In this document: positions 12,933-21,416 of the stretch, in pieces
Layout: each line of letters opens with the position of its first letter
How positions within the stretch are numbered: the stretch's first letter is position 1
Virus record (IMG/VR): IMGVR_UViG_3300044697_000027
Coordinates: 1 to 29,240 of that record
Strand: one strand, 5' to 3'
Source: a virus
DNA length: 29,240 nt
Translations under genes and position numbers: made by a program
The notes under the pieces: model-generated
Database searches by the model: none
The model's input: the letters and a program-made list of their open reading frames with translations, nothing else
Told to the model about the DNA's origin: nothing

Positions 12933-14120
12933 TTACAGGAACTCCACGATACAGCGGTAGAACGTAACCGAGTCTGTATTGGCCCCGCCTTGGAACGTGA
13001 CCGTCAAGTTCTGCGATGTCGTGGAATCAATGGCGGTAGTCTGGTGAGCGAAGTTAACGCCGTTATTGGATGTAGGCACGAGGTAATTCATCTCCAAAGG
13101 GTCCCACGATTGAGAATTAGTTGCTCCGAGGTTGCCGCCGACAATAACCAAAGAGCCGCCCGAGGCCGTTCGCGTCGAAGATATGTTGTTGGGAGTGCTT
13201 ATTCTCGACCCGCCATAATTGACCAAAACTTCTGCGGTGTTGCTGCTTACGTTGGTTAACAGCATTGCCACGGTTATTCGCATCTGTCCCGTTGCGGGCA
13301 TCGCCCCGCCCGGAATCGCCAGCGTATAAATTGTGTGGAGCGAAGTGTCGCCCGTCTGAGTCACTGTAGCGGTCGTCTTGATCGGGGCGGGCAGCGAACT
13401 CGAAAGTGCCTGCCAATCCGCCGCAGAGCCGCTCGTGGCGGTAAGAACCTCTCCGGCAGTAGGAACACCGCTGACGGTAACGCCCGATATAACTGTAACG
13501 CCCGTTGGAACCGCAGGGTATTCCCATTGGACCCCGCCGCCCGTAGAAGTCAGGACTTCGCCTTGGAATCCTTGGAAGCCTAAATTATCGGCGAGCGTGC
13601 CCGAAATCGATACGTCCCGAAGAACCGCATTCCACTGAGCGCCCTGAAACCCGAGACTCTGCGTCGTATTCCCGTTTGCGGGCAAGAGATTGAATTCGTA
13701 GATTGTTTGATCGCCCGTAGGGTTTGAAAGAATTGCGGGCGATACCCCGAGCAATCCGCTTCCCGGAGGATTATTAGGCGGCTGATTCGCGACGTTGTAA
13801 GGCGAGACGGCGGAAGTCAGAACCCAGAACTGAGGCCCGAAAACGAATGCCCCACTTTCATCATACCCCCAAACCGTATAATACGACCCGCCCGGAAGTA
13901 ACTGATCCGCAGGCCAAAGCGTGGTTGCGGGCGAAACCGGAATATTGCCCGTATTATCCAAAGCAATCTTCAGCTTCGGCATGCCCGTAATCAATCCGGG
14001 ATTTACGACTTCCATTTCGTCGTGCGAAAGCTGGACGATCAAATACCCTAGCGCAAGAGGCGCTCCTTCGGCGTTCTGGAAGTCCCCGCCGATGATCTGG
14101 ATTTTTCCTGTTACGGGCAT
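12933..14120 (-). CDS. Tail fibre-like or virion surface protein
   Basis: A 395-residue beta-rich protein. Residues 1 to about 110 (MPVTGKIQIIGGDFQNAEGAPLALGYLIVQL) look like a small folded N-terminal domain, often a virion attachment domain. The centre has short Gly-rich repeats (LGFQGAQWNAV, LGFQGFQGEVLTST, TAGEVLTATSG), and the C-terminal part is Ser/Thr/Val/Ala-rich beta structure ending YRCIVEFL. The composition and the position at the end of the virion cluster support a fibre or receptor-binding protein. TAGGAGATTAG precedes the ATG. No specific family recognised. Confidence 0.65.
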   Translation of the reverse strand: MPVTGKIQIIGGDFQNAEGAPLALGYLIVQLSHDEMEVVNPGLITGMPKLKIALDNTGNIPVSPATTLWPADQLLPGGSYYTVWGYDESGAFVFGPQFWVLTSAVSPYNVANQPPNNPPGSGLLGVSPAILSNPTGDQTIYEFNLLPANGNTTQSLGFQGAQWNAVLRDVSISGTLADNLGFQGFQGEVLTSTGGGVQWEYPAVPTGVTVISGVTVSGVPTAGEVLTATSGSAADWQALSSSLPAPIKTTATVTQTGDTSLHTIYTLAIPGGAMPATGQMRITVAMLLTNVSSNTAEVLVNYGGSRISTPNNISSTRTASGGSLVIVGGNLGATNSQSWDPLEMNYLVPTSNNGVNFAHQTTAIDSTTSQNLTVTFQGGANTDSVTFYRCIVEFL

Positions 14121-14128
14121 CTAATCTC

Positions 14129-14539
14129 CTATTTGAAAAACGTCAGCGGACCCATGTCCGCACAGCGGGCCTTCTCGGGGTTACGGGCAATGTGGGTCAA
14201 CCACCATTCGGACTGCACGTCAGTTAGGTCGCCCCAATATAAAGCCCCATTGCTGGAATCTTTTCGGGTGTCGTCGCAAATCCCGTCAATCTCGTTGTAC
14301 AGCGAAAGGAATCGGCGGTCCCAAGCGTCGGGATGCTGCGCCGTCTTCGGCGGAGCCGCGTGCCATTTATCGACCGTATCCAGAACGTGAAGGTACGTAC
14401 CAAAACCCGCTTTCTCTCTGTTCTTCAGCGTATGAAGAATGTTGATCATTGCGGGCGTTCCGCCGTAGTGTTGGCCGTAACGCCAAGCGCATTCGATAAG
14501 TTGGGCCTTGATATAGAGTTCTGAATTCGTGCTTGCCAT
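14129..14539 (-). CDS. Possible SleB-like cell wall hydrolase (endolysin candidate)
   Basis: A 136-residue protein whose element order follows the SleB/hydrolase_2 fold: an N-terminal helix with Glu (LIECAWRYGQHYGG, E17), AMINILHTLKNREK where the family has AAVVLNR, a WDRRFLSLYNEIDGI helix, then SNGALYWGD where the family has GALYFHN, and a C-terminal GPLTFF. Family members cut peptidoglycan. Similarity is distant. It lies next to the fibre and near the holin-like gene, as expected for an endolysin. AAAAAGGA from the upstream box acts as ribosome binding site. Confidence 0.5.
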   Translation of the reverse strand: MASTNSELYIKAQLIECAWRYGQHYGGTPAMINILHTLKNREKAGFGTYLHVLDTVDKWHAAPPKTAQHPDAWDRRFLSLYNEIDGICDDTRKDSSNGALYWGDLTDVQSEWWLTHIARNPEKARCADMGPLTFFK

Positions 14540-14543
14540 AGAA

Positions 14544-14558
14544 TCCTTTTTCCGTACT
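14544..14558 (-). repeat. 15-base dispersed box, copy 16, forming a ribosome binding site
   Basis: AGTACGGAAAAAGGA on the - strand, between the stop at 14561 and the ATG at 14539; the C-to-A change makes it end in AAAGGA. Confidence 0.85.
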
Positions 14559-14560
14559 AA

Positions 14561-14812
14561 CTAGTTATCTGTAATTACGGGCGATCCCGTCTTTCGGACG
14601 CCCGCAGCCTTCTTCTGAAAATGCTTCGCCAGTGGGTGGGGCGTGATCCCATTCGCTTTGTCTGGATCAGCGGGTGCGTTCTGGACGCTCATGGTTGCGC
14701 CTGCGGGCGTGTCGGCTTTACGGGCAGCCGTGTCCGAGTCGAACGGTTTGATGTTTTGCGGGTTGGGTAGAACTCGCCCGCCAAAATCTGCTGGAGCGCC
14801 TTCGTCAGCCAT
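14561..14812 (-). CDS. Small hypothetical virion-cluster protein, 83 residues
   Basis: Pro, Ala, Asp and Lys-rich without clear secondary structure (MADEGAPADFGGRVLPNPQN; PAGATMSVQNAPADPDKAN). TAATG overlap with the upstream gene. Possibly a disordered minor virion component; no family recognised. Confidence 0.55.
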   Translation of the reverse strand: MADEGAPADFGGRVLPNPQNIKPFDSDTAARKADTPAGATMSVQNAPADPDKANGITPHPLAKHFQKKAAGVRKTGSPVITDN

Positions 14813-15045
14813 TACTCTTGTTCATCCTTGTGGAGTTCGGGCTCCGGTCCTGGTTCTTCGAGCTTCCCGAAATGCACGAAGTAATTCCCGCCGTCTAATC
14901 TTGACCGAAGATGCTGGTCGGTTTCGAATTGGCTGCGGGCGATGGCTACGTGCGAACCGCAGGATTTGCATTTGCCGTCCGAGAACGGCGCTCCGCAATC
15001 TTTGCACTGTAGCGGAGTTGGATGTGTTAAAGGGTTGACGCTCAT
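14812..15045 (-). CDS. Small zinc-ribbon protein, 77 residues
   Basis: CKDCGAPFSDGKCKSCG near residues 14-30 forms two CxxC pairs, a compact zinc ribbon. The rest is polar with an acidic Glu/Pro tail. AAGGAAC lies before the ATG at 15045. A zinc ribbon between virion genes is unusual; function unknown. Confidence 0.6.
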   Translation of the reverse strand: MSVNPLTHPTPLQCKDCGAPFSDGKCKSCGSHVAIARSQFETDQHLRSRLDGGNYFVHFGKLEEPGPEPELHKDEQE

Positions 15046-15057
15046 ATAATTGTTCCT

Positions 15058-17133
15058 TTACTGGTTTGTGTAAACCACGTTCTGATCTTCGGGCTGCGAC
15101 AGCGGTTCGGTAGCCCCGCCGAGAACATTTCCCAAGGCGTTGCCCGCTCCGTATTTAACTGCGGTGCCGAGTCTACGGGCTGCGGGCGATTCTTCTAGCG
15201 TCGCTCCTATTGCCCCCGCTCTACGGAAGTTTTTCCACATACTCGGGCTATTTGCAATCTTGTCAAGTAAATCCGAACCCCGCTCGCCCGCCAATCCTAG
15301 AACGATTGGAATGGCTCCGAGTTCGCCGCCCGCATGAACCGCGTGTCCAGCCGCTCCGCCCGCAGCACTGGCTCCGCCGATAATCCCCGCTCGGACAAGT
15401 TTCTGGTAATTGGCCGCTGATTTCAGGTCGCTCGAAAGTTTATCCAAGCCCGCTTGAGCGCCCGGCATATCGAAAAGTTTTTCCTTGACTTCGGGCGGCA
15501 GGTTATCAATCTGCTTAAAGTTCTTCACGAACTTCGCGGGATTGATCTGTCCGTCTGTGCTTGCATCCGCTAATTGCTTCTGAATAATTCCTTTGCCCAA
15601 GTCCTTTACGGCAGGTTCGCCGATTGTCTCAGTTAACGTGTTAACCTTGTCAATCTTGTTTCCGCTTGAAGTCAAATATTTGAAAGCGTTATCGAGCTTC
15701 GTATCGCTCGCAACTCCGGGCGCGGACATCGCCTGCATCGCCGGACTTTGGAACAGCTTTACTTTATCCTTGTATGCCGCCCGCAAAGCATCGTAATCCT
15801 GCGCGGCTTCGGGCTTCCCCGACTGCTTCGCAAGACCCTGGATTGTGTCGTCGATCCCGTCGCGGAGTTTCTGGTAGACTTGAACGTCGGCGCGATCCGC
15901 CGAACTCGTAGCACCCTTTGTCAGTTGCCCGATCTTTTCCCCGAGTTGCTGGCGTCGCTGAACGAGTTCGTCGATTGTCAGGTCGCCCGCCTTGTTCGGT
16001 TCGGTTAAGCCGAGCAACAGCTTTTTAGTAGTGTCGGAGCCCCCGCCCAATGCCTGGAATTCTTTTCCCAACGTAGTCGTTTTATTCTCGGGCACGTCGG
16101 CGGAAGACTCTAAGAGATTGGTTGCAGCTTTCTGTAACGGGCTACCTTGATATGGGATTTTCTGTCCCTTGAGGTCGCCCGAAAGTTTCTGGATTCCGGT
16201 TTCGAAATCTCCGTGCATCTTGGTTTCAGCGTCGTTAATCTGATCGCTGATGTTCTTCCCGAGTTCGGAGCTTGTCGGGGCGTTCTTGCCCAACTCCGAG
16301 GCTTCCTGAACCGCTTTTCCGGCTTCTCCCGCTTTTTCCGTTGCTCGCCCGAGCGCACCAAAAATAGTTCCCAAAACGCCCGAAGCCAATCCGGTTTCCG
16401 CGCCTTGTTTCGCACCCTCTGCAACATCCCCCGTTTTCGCCGTAGTCTGAGCGCCCTGAACCACGCCTTGTCTGAGCGCGTCCATGCCTGTTCCTACTAA
16501 TCGGGCAAGCATCGGGCTTTTCTTCAAAGCGGCTTGTTCTTCAGGCCCGAGTTCAGCTTGGGCTTTTCCTACATCCACGCCCATTTGCAGCATCTTCATC
16601 AGACGCGGGCTTTTCTCCAAGATACCCATAACGCCCGAAATCTGCTTGAATTTGTCGGCCATGCTAAGGCCCTTGAGGGCTTCGTCGCCAAGCATGAACT
16701 CCGCGAGATTCTCCCCGCCATATCCGACCCACTGCGCGGGATTTTGCGGGCTCGGTGTGCCTTTCTGTTCGGCATCCAAGCCCGCTTGCGGAATCAATTC
16801 ATGTCCGGATAATTTTTCGGCAAGCGCGACTTGCGGGATTTTCTTTAGCCCGCTGCCGATCCCGTGAACCGTCTCCATCAAAGCATTTCCGAAGCCAGAC
16901 GAGATATCGCCCGCAACGTCGTTTACTTTGGATAATAGGGATTGATCGGGCTGTCCGCTTTCCGTACTAGGCGGGGTATCGCTCGCGCCCGCCGGGGCGG
17001 GAGTATTCGCAGGCGGTGCGTCCATCGCCCCTTGAGGCGGAGGAGGAATCTGCGGCGTTCCAGATTGCGCAGCGTCAGGATGATCTGTCGCACCCGAACT
17101 CGCGGGTTGTGGAATTTCAGGATTTTCGGCCAT
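15058..17133 (-). CDS. Large helical protein, candidate internal virion (ejection) protein
   Basis: A 691-residue protein. The first 65 residues are Pro/Ala-rich and disordered; the rest is long amphipathic helices rich in Ala, Lys, Leu and Gln (LRQGVVQGAQTTAKTGDVAEG, KLRDGIDDTIQGLAKQSGK) with a Gly/Ala-rich, weakly hydrophobic stretch near 590-640 (IIGGASAAGGAAGHAVHAGG). It lies third in a row of Ala/Gln-rich helical proteins downstream of the nozzle-like gene, the position of T7 gp16. No transglycosylase motif is visible. A box copy lies in the N-terminal disordered part. Assignment as ejection protein rests on position, size and composition. Confidence 0.55.
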   Translation of the reverse strand: MAENPEIPQPASSGATDHPDAAQSGTPQIPPPPQGAMDAPPANTPAPAGASDTPPSTESGQPDQSLLSKVNDVAGDISSGFGNALMETVHGIGSGLKKIPQVALAEKLSGHELIPQAGLDAEQKGTPSPQNPAQWVGYGGENLAEFMLGDEALKGLSMADKFKQISGVMGILEKSPRLMKMLQMGVDVGKAQAELGPEEQAALKKSPMLARLVGTGMDALRQGVVQGAQTTAKTGDVAEGAKQGAETGLASGVLGTIFGALGRATEKAGEAGKAVQEASELGKNAPTSSELGKNISDQINDAETKMHGDFETGIQKLSGDLKGQKIPYQGSPLQKAATNLLESSADVPENKTTTLGKEFQALGGGSDTTKKLLLGLTEPNKAGDLTIDELVQRRQQLGEKIGQLTKGATSSADRADVQVYQKLRDGIDDTIQGLAKQSGKPEAAQDYDALRAAYKDKVKLFQSPAMQAMSAPGVASDTKLDNAFKYLTSSGNKIDKVNTLTETIGEPAVKDLGKGIIQKQLADASTDGQINPAKFVKNFKQIDNLPPEVKEKLFDMPGAQAGLDKLSSDLKSAANYQKLVRAGIIGGASAAGGAAGHAVHAGGELGAIPIVLGLAGERGSDLLDKIANSPSMWKNFRRAGAIGATLEESPAARRLGTAVKYGAGNALGNVLGGATEPLSQPEDQNVVYTNQ
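16954..16968 (-). repeat. 15-base dispersed box, copy 17
   Basis: AGTACGGAAAGCGGA on the - strand, in the disordered N-terminal coding part of the 15058-17133 gene. Confidence 0.75.
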
Positions 17134-17135
17134 AA

Positions 17136-19328
17136 TTATTTAACGGGCGAGCCATCTATTTTGGTCCAAGGATCGCCGGATTTCCCTGTGTGGAAAATCT
17201 GAGTCCCATCCGGCATCCACTTTACGTCTGCCGGATGACCGCCCCCAGGCAATGTAATACTTTGCAAGATCGACTGCTTGTTTGGCGCGGGCTTCGGTTG
17301 TCCGCTTTGCGGATTTTGTGCGGGTTGTGGCTGCCCGTTAACTCTGGCTGCGTACCGAGGGTCCAGTTTTGCCCGAGCCTTCAGAGCGGCGGAGTCAACC
17401 TGCGGCATCGGAGCTTCGTAGACTTTGCTCGGGGCAGCGTTCTTCCACGTCTGTTCCAAACTGTCAAACTTGTCGCCCATTGACTGCGCTTGAGTTTGGA
17501 TTGAGGCATCGCGGTTTGCGAACGCTCCCAAAGTTGAAGCCATGCTCTGGATACTCTTGTCGGTTTTCGGCAAGTTGTAGAACGTCGCGAGTTCGCCCGT
17601 AAGCGTGTCAAGTTTGTTATTGAAGCGGTTGTAATCAGCCGTGCCCGGAATTCGGCTGGCGACCGTGTTCAACTCCTTCAACTCGGACATATGCTTCAAG
17701 GCCGTGGAGCCCGCGTTGAGTTGAGCACCCGCAGTCCCGTTCTTCGTGGACGTATATTCTTTAACCGCGTTCGTGTAAGCCTGAACTTTCGAGCTATCGA
17801 AATCTGGATACGCTCGGGAGACGGCTTCAAGGACTTCGGGCTTTCGAGTCAGAAGGTAATCAAGGCGGCTGAGGGCGATCTTGCCCGTACCCAATTCCTT
17901 GACCAAGGACTGAGAGCCCGCGGGCAATGAATTAAGGTAGGCGTCGCCCGTAAGGGTAGTGTCTCCTGCGTCGAAGCCTTCGGAGTCCTTCTGAAGTTTC
18001 GCTAATTCCGCTTTATCCTTTTCGCCCGTTAATTTCAAGTTGGCGAGCTTTTGTTGGCCTTCGGGCGTTGCGGCTTCTGCTGTCGCTCGGGCGGTAGCTT
18101 CCGCTCCGGCTTTCGCGCCCGCAAGATCGGCGGCCTTCTTGTCTTGAAGCTTCTTGAGATTATCCGCCCCAAACAACTCGCTCATAATGCCCGCAGCCTG
18201 CGGGTGATTCTTCTGGATCGACTTCAGTTGATCGTTGGGGTCGGTGCTCGTAGCGTCATTATGAAATTTCTCGATGGCGGACAATACCTGCGGGTTTTCC
18301 TTAATCTTGGCCGCAAGATCGACTTTATCCCCGCCAATTTCGTCGTGAACGTCGTCAAGTTCCCGCTGCGTCTGCTGGATAAGATCGAGTTTGTGGTTCA
18401 TCAGCGCGAGCGACGCGGACGTAATTGTCGCGCCTTCGGGCAAGTTAAATCCCTCTTTGGCCTTCATCAGCCCGTACTTCGCAAACTGATCGTATTTATC
18501 TTGCGTCAGCGGGGTTTGAGTCGTGCCGTCAACCACGGAATACGTGAGCTGAGACAGCGGAACGCCGTTCTTGTCGGTCGCCCGCTGACCATCGGGACCA
18601 AATGCTGGAACTTTCCCATCAGGGATCGCGATGTATTTCGTCTTGTCAAACCCCTTCTTCATCAGTTCGTTCGAAGGGATATTGGAAGCTTCGACGGCCC
18701 CGGATTTATTCCACTGGTCGAGATCGTCGGCATGGTTCTGGATTATCGAGTCTTTGGCCTCGTCATCTTCCTTGCCCGCAGCGTACGCCGAACGCATGGC
18801 TTCCATGTTCGCGGACAATACCTTGGCCTGCTGGACCTTGGTCTGCTGCTGTTGCTCGAAATCCGCCTGCGACTGCTGCGCTCGTTGCTGCGCCGCTGCC
18901 TGAGTAGGCAACGGTTGCGGAGCTGGATTCGGGCGACCTTGGCGCGACGCGACGTAGGCGTTTCCCGCCTGCCCCAGCCCGCCAAGAATGTTTGCCAGAG
19001 CGCCCTTGAGAATCTCGCCCGTAGAAAGCGGAACTTTCTCTCGGGTGACCGTTCCAGTCTGGGGGTCAATCGTGGTCTTGATTCGCGGGCCGCCCGCAAT
19101 CGTCTCGCCGACGCGCCGAATTACTCCTGCTTGCTGGACTGCCGGATGATTCGCCAGAGGGTCGGGAATCTGATCGGGCATCGTCGAGGTCGTGGGCTGA
19201 ACGGGTTGTGCAGCTTGCGCCGCCTGCGCCATTTGCGCGGCGGGAGGCTGTACGTTATCCGTACTAGCGGGGGTGCCCGTAGGTTGTGATTCTACTTCTT
19301 CGGGTGTTGCTGTCTGTTCGTCTGCCAT
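17136..19328 (-). CDS. Large helical protein, candidate internal virion (ejection) protein
   Basis: A 730-residue protein with a disordered Pro/Gln/Ala-rich N-terminus (about 65 residues), a Gln-rich helix near 130-170 (QAAAQQRAQQSQADFEQQQQ), long charged helices in the middle and a Pro/Gln-rich tail. The architecture resembles the upstream neighbour in the T7 gp15 position. The + strand of this gene stays open for 412 codons in an antisense frame, but that is a by-product of composition. AAGGAAAC precedes the ATG at 19328; TAA is two bases before the next gene. No family recognised with certainty. Confidence 0.55.
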   Translation of the reverse strand: MADEQTATPEEVESQPTGTPASTDNVQPPAAQMAQAAQAAQPVQPTTSTMPDQIPDPLANHPAVQQAGVIRRVGETIAGGPRIKTTIDPQTGTVTREKVPLSTGEILKGALANILGGLGQAGNAYVASRQGRPNPAPQPLPTQAAAQQRAQQSQADFEQQQQTKVQQAKVLSANMEAMRSAYAAGKEDDEAKDSIIQNHADDLDQWNKSGAVEASNIPSNELMKKGFDKTKYIAIPDGKVPAFGPDGQRATDKNGVPLSQLTYSVVDGTTQTPLTQDKYDQFAKYGLMKAKEGFNLPEGATITSASLALMNHKLDLIQQTQRELDDVHDEIGGDKVDLAAKIKENPQVLSAIEKFHNDATSTDPNDQLKSIQKNHPQAAGIMSELFGADNLKKLQDKKAADLAGAKAGAEATARATAEAATPEGQQKLANLKLTGEKDKAELAKLQKDSEGFDAGDTTLTGDAYLNSLPAGSQSLVKELGTGKIALSRLDYLLTRKPEVLEAVSRAYPDFDSSKVQAYTNAVKEYTSTKNGTAGAQLNAGSTALKHMSELKELNTVASRIPGTADYNRFNNKLDTLTGELATFYNLPKTDKSIQSMASTLGAFANRDASIQTQAQSMGDKFDSLEQTWKNAAPSKVYEAPMPQVDSAALKARAKLDPRYAARVNGQPQPAQNPQSGQPKPAPNKQSILQSITLPGGGHPADVKWMPDGTQIFHTGKSGDPWTKIDGSPVK
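19251..19265 (-). repeat. 15-base dispersed box, copy 18
   Basis: AGTACGGATAACGTA on the - strand, two mismatches, near the 5' end of the 730-residue gene. Confidence 0.65.
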
Positions 19329-19334
19329 GTTTCC

Positions 19335-20006
19335 TTAGCCCCCCAGAATCGATCCCGCAGTGCCCGCTGCGCTGGACGCGACTTGAACCAAGTCTTGGAT
19401 TCCCTGTTGATTGGCGTTGTTGACAGCGGTCGCGCCCTGCATTGCCGAGCCTCCACCGCCGACCGCAGCATTTCCTATCGCGGTAGCTGCATTATACACG
19501 TTCGGGGCTCCGGCGAGGACGCCCGCAGCGTTCATCCAATTCTGCTGTCCGAGCATCGCGTTCTGGGTATTGATTCCGGCCAATTCGTTCGCGGTTTGCG
19601 TCGCGCCCGCTTCCGCGATATTCGCGTTCTCGCCAAGCTGTGCGCCGCTAGGCAACGTCGTGGTTCCCCCGCCTTGGGCCGCCGAGCGTTCGCCCGCAGC
19701 CTGTTCCGCATTCCGCGTCGCGACGCCCGTATTCGTAATTGCCTGAGATTTCAAATTCGCGAGTTCTGCGGGCGTATAACCCGGCTGGCCGGGTCCGGCA
19801 GCCACGATTGGAGCGAAGCTCGATTGTAAATCGTTGAAAACCTGGGAGGAGTTATTAAACACTTGCCCGGCTTGATTCATCAGCGTGTTGTAATTCGTCT
19901 GCTGTTCTTGCGAGATACTGTTTTGGGAAGCGCTTGCGCCACAACCGCCACTGACAGTTCTGCCTTCGCGGATGTATCGGGCAATTCGGGCTGTATGATT
20001 ATTCAC
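19335..20006 (-). CDS. Ala/Gln/Asn-rich protein, candidate internal virion protein
   Basis: About 223 residues if it starts at GTG 20006, which overlaps the end of the acetyltransferase-like gene and has AGGA upstream; an ATG at 20093 in the same frame is further inside that gene and less likely. After a short basic start the protein carries SGGCGASASQN, then long low-complexity helix rich in Ala, Gln, Asn and Gly to the end (ASSAAGTAGSILGG). Size and place before two large helical proteins recall T7 gp14, a component that helps form the DNA ejection channel. The start and the function are uncertain. Confidence 0.55.
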   Translation of the reverse strand: MNNHTARIARYIREGRTVSGGCGASASQNSISQEQQTNYNTLMNQAGQVFNNSSQVFNDLQSSFAPIVAAGPGQPGYTPAELANLKSQAITNTGVATRNAEQAAGERSAAQGGGTTTLPSGAQLGENANIAEAGATQTANELAGINTQNAMLGQQNWMNAAGVLAGAPNVYNAATAIGNAAVGGGGSAMQGATAVNNANQQGIQDLVQVASSAAGTAGSILGG

Positions 20007-20376
20007 GAATATTTTTCCTATAGTCGGGCGATTCCGAATAACCCAACCGCTTGCAGAACTCCGATAATTTCGGGCTTCGGGACTCGAACACAAATTCTTT
20101 GAAGTTTTGATTTCGGGCGTCCGCCGACAACTGTTTCAGCCCGTCAGCTAAAGCCTTGCCGATCCGTGAAGGCCCCGCTTCGGGATTGAAGTCTATGTCA
20201 ACCCTAAGACACGGCGTAAACTTGGCAACCAAGACTTGCCCGTCAGAATCTTCGTAAATTACTGTTTTCGTTCCGGCTTCCGAGTACCAGTCAAACGTGT
20301 TGGAAGCATGTTCGGGCTCGGCAGCGATCCAGTTCTCGATTTGCGGGCGGTCATTTTCAGACAAGTTTCGTATCAT
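19999..20376 (-). CDS. GNAT-like acetyltransferase in the virion cluster
   Basis: A 125-residue protein with the GNAT course: MIRNLSENDRPQIENWI start, two strands (TVIYEDSDGQVLVAKF), a strand followed by a helix around RIGKALADGLKQLSADARNQ, and a last part EFVFESRSPKLSEFCKRLGYSES, the usual end of the acetyl-CoA-binding fold. The canonical RGxG/A loop is replaced by PSRIGKA. It lies between nozzle-like and internal-protein candidates, which is the T7 gene 13 position, so it may be a structural or assembly protein with a GNAT fold and not an active enzyme. Confidence 0.6.
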   Translation of the reverse strand: MIRNLSENDRPQIENWIAAEPEHASNTFDWYSEAGTKTVIYEDSDGQVLVAKFTPCLRVDIDFNPEAGPSRIGKALADGLKQLSADARNQNFKEFVFESRSPKLSEFCKRLGYSESPDYRKNIRE

Positions 20377-20383
20377 TTCGGGC

Positions 20384-20412
20384 TTGACATCCTTGTTCGT
20401 TTTCCGTACTAT
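20384..20412 (+). promoter_or_regulatory. Strong sigma70-type promoter with box copy over the -10
   Basis: TTGACA at 20384-20389, 17-base spacer, TACTAT at 20407-20412. The box in the spacer shares TACT with the -10 element. Confidence 0.8.
20396..20410 (-). promoter_or_regulatory. 15-base dispersed box, copy 19, operator-like
   Basis: AGTACGGAAAACGAA on the - strand, overlapping the spacer and -10 of the + promoter and lying 20 bases upstream of the divergent acetyltransferase-like gene. Confidence 0.85.
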
Positions 20413-20429
20413 TGGGGTTGGAGGGGAAT

Positions 20430-20756
20430 ATGATTATCACGGACGTAGACGGCTATAGGCTGAGTTTGACTAAAACTAAACTGATCGAGGTCGATCATCT
20501 AAGTGTAAATCCGTACCACGCTTTCTTATCGGATATACTAAAATCTTATGTTGCGAGACGCATCACCGATCTACGCATTCATGGGAAGGATGCAGGTGGA
20601 AGTTGGTGGGGCGGAAAGATCGGCTATCCCGCATTCATCGACCCAAAGGAGCGCAGGATCGGCTGCCGCAGATTTTCGCCCGAAACGTTTGCTCAAATCC
20701 TGAAAGCAGCGGGAGTTAAGACTGCAAAGGCACGTAAGAAATCGAAACGGAAATAG
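20430..20756 (+). CDS. Inserted + strand gene, 108 residues, own promoter
   Basis: ATG at 20430 has GGAGGGG just upstream; a TTG at 20412 would lie in the -10 and is rejected. The protein opens MIITDVDGYRLSLTKTKLI, has a central Gly/Trp-rich stretch GGSWWGGKIGYP and ends in a strongly basic tail (KTAKARKKSKRK), which suggests nucleic acid binding. No family recognised. It runs against its neighbours and its 3' end overlaps the next - strand gene by 41 bases. GCCCG/CGGGC pentamers are nearly absent (one found), a sign of recent arrival. Because a box copy covers its promoter, it is a candidate for autoregulation. Confidence 0.65.
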   Translation: MIITDVDGYRLSLTKTKLIEVDHLSVNPYHAFLSDILKSYVARRITDLRIHGKDAGGSWWGGKIGYPAFIDPKERRIGCRRFSPETFAQILKAAGVKTAKARKKSKRK

Positions 20757-21399
20757 CGGAACTCGACGCCCCTAAGTTATCGACCGTGATATAAGCGGAA
20801 GCTGATTGCGGGCTATCGCTGTTCGCCCCGATCATGTCCTCGCAATACCAAACAGTCGGGGCCGTGGTCAGAACAACGTCGCCGATAATTCCCTGCTCGG
20901 TGCCGAAGCCCGGACCCTGAGTTTGCGGGCGTGATTTGTCCACGGTCTGGGCCGCTGCGGTCGAATAAAGTCTGACTCGGGCGGCGGCGTTGACCGAAAT
21001 CGACAGGACGATGAACGCCTTGGCAAGAGTTACGACGCCCGTAAACTGCCCTGCGGGATTCAAAACCGAAGTCGCAGCCGAAGCGGTTTGCGCCACGGGC
21101 GGGTTATTCGTTGACGTGCTGCTCGAAGAAAATACCGTCGCGGCGGTCGTAGTTGACGTGCTGCCCGTACTCTGCGTCGGGGCCGTGGGAATCCGCCACT
21201 GCGGAATCATCCCGCCAAGATGGTAGCCGATCAGGGTGTCGCTCGAAGGAAAACTGCCCGGAATATTAGGAGCCGAGAACCTTAGCTTCGAGTCTCTTAC
21301 GGGCAATAACGGCTGTTCGAGTTGCGAGTTTGCGGGCGGCGGGGCTACGGGTTCGTAACCCTCCGTTGAAACTCCTATATGATCCGCGATGCTCGGCAT
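20716..21399 (-). CDS. Virion-cluster beta-rich protein, 227 residues
   Basis: The N-terminal 90 residues are Pro/Ser/Thr-rich (VAPPPANSQLEQPLLPVRD; STSTTTAATVFSSSSTST), likely a linker or stalk, followed by a beta-sandwich-like domain (GVVTLAKAFIVLSISVNAAARVRLYST; WYCEDMIGAN; AISVSISYVPLQS). Such domains occur in phage decoration and fibre-associated proteins. The ATG lies just after a box copy that begins at the stop of the nozzle-like gene. No specific family. Confidence 0.6.
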   Translation of the reverse strand: MPSIADHIGVSTEGYEPVAPPPANSQLEQPLLPVRDSKLRFSAPNIPGSFPSSDTLIGYHLGGMIPQWRIPTAPTQSTGSTSTTTAATVFSSSSTSTNNPPVAQTASAATSVLNPAGQFTGVVTLAKAFIVLSISVNAAARVRLYSTAAAQTVDKSRPQTQGPGFGTEQGIIGDVVLTTAPTVWYCEDMIGANSDSPQSASAYITVDNLGASSSAISVSISYVPLQS

Positions 21400-21401
21400 T
21401 G

Positions 21402-21416
21402 TCCGCTTTCCGTATT
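21402..21416 (-). repeat. 15-base dispersed box, copy 20, at a stop/start junction
   Basis: AATACGGAAAGCGGA on the - strand starts in the TAA stop of the nozzle-like gene and ends two bases before the next ATG. Confidence 0.75.

Noticed and set aside
18051-19289. 412-codon + strand open frame opposite the 730-residue gene
   Set aside because: It is antisense to a better gene, is Arg/Leu-rich as expected for a shadow frame, and has no ribosome binding site or junction with neighbours.
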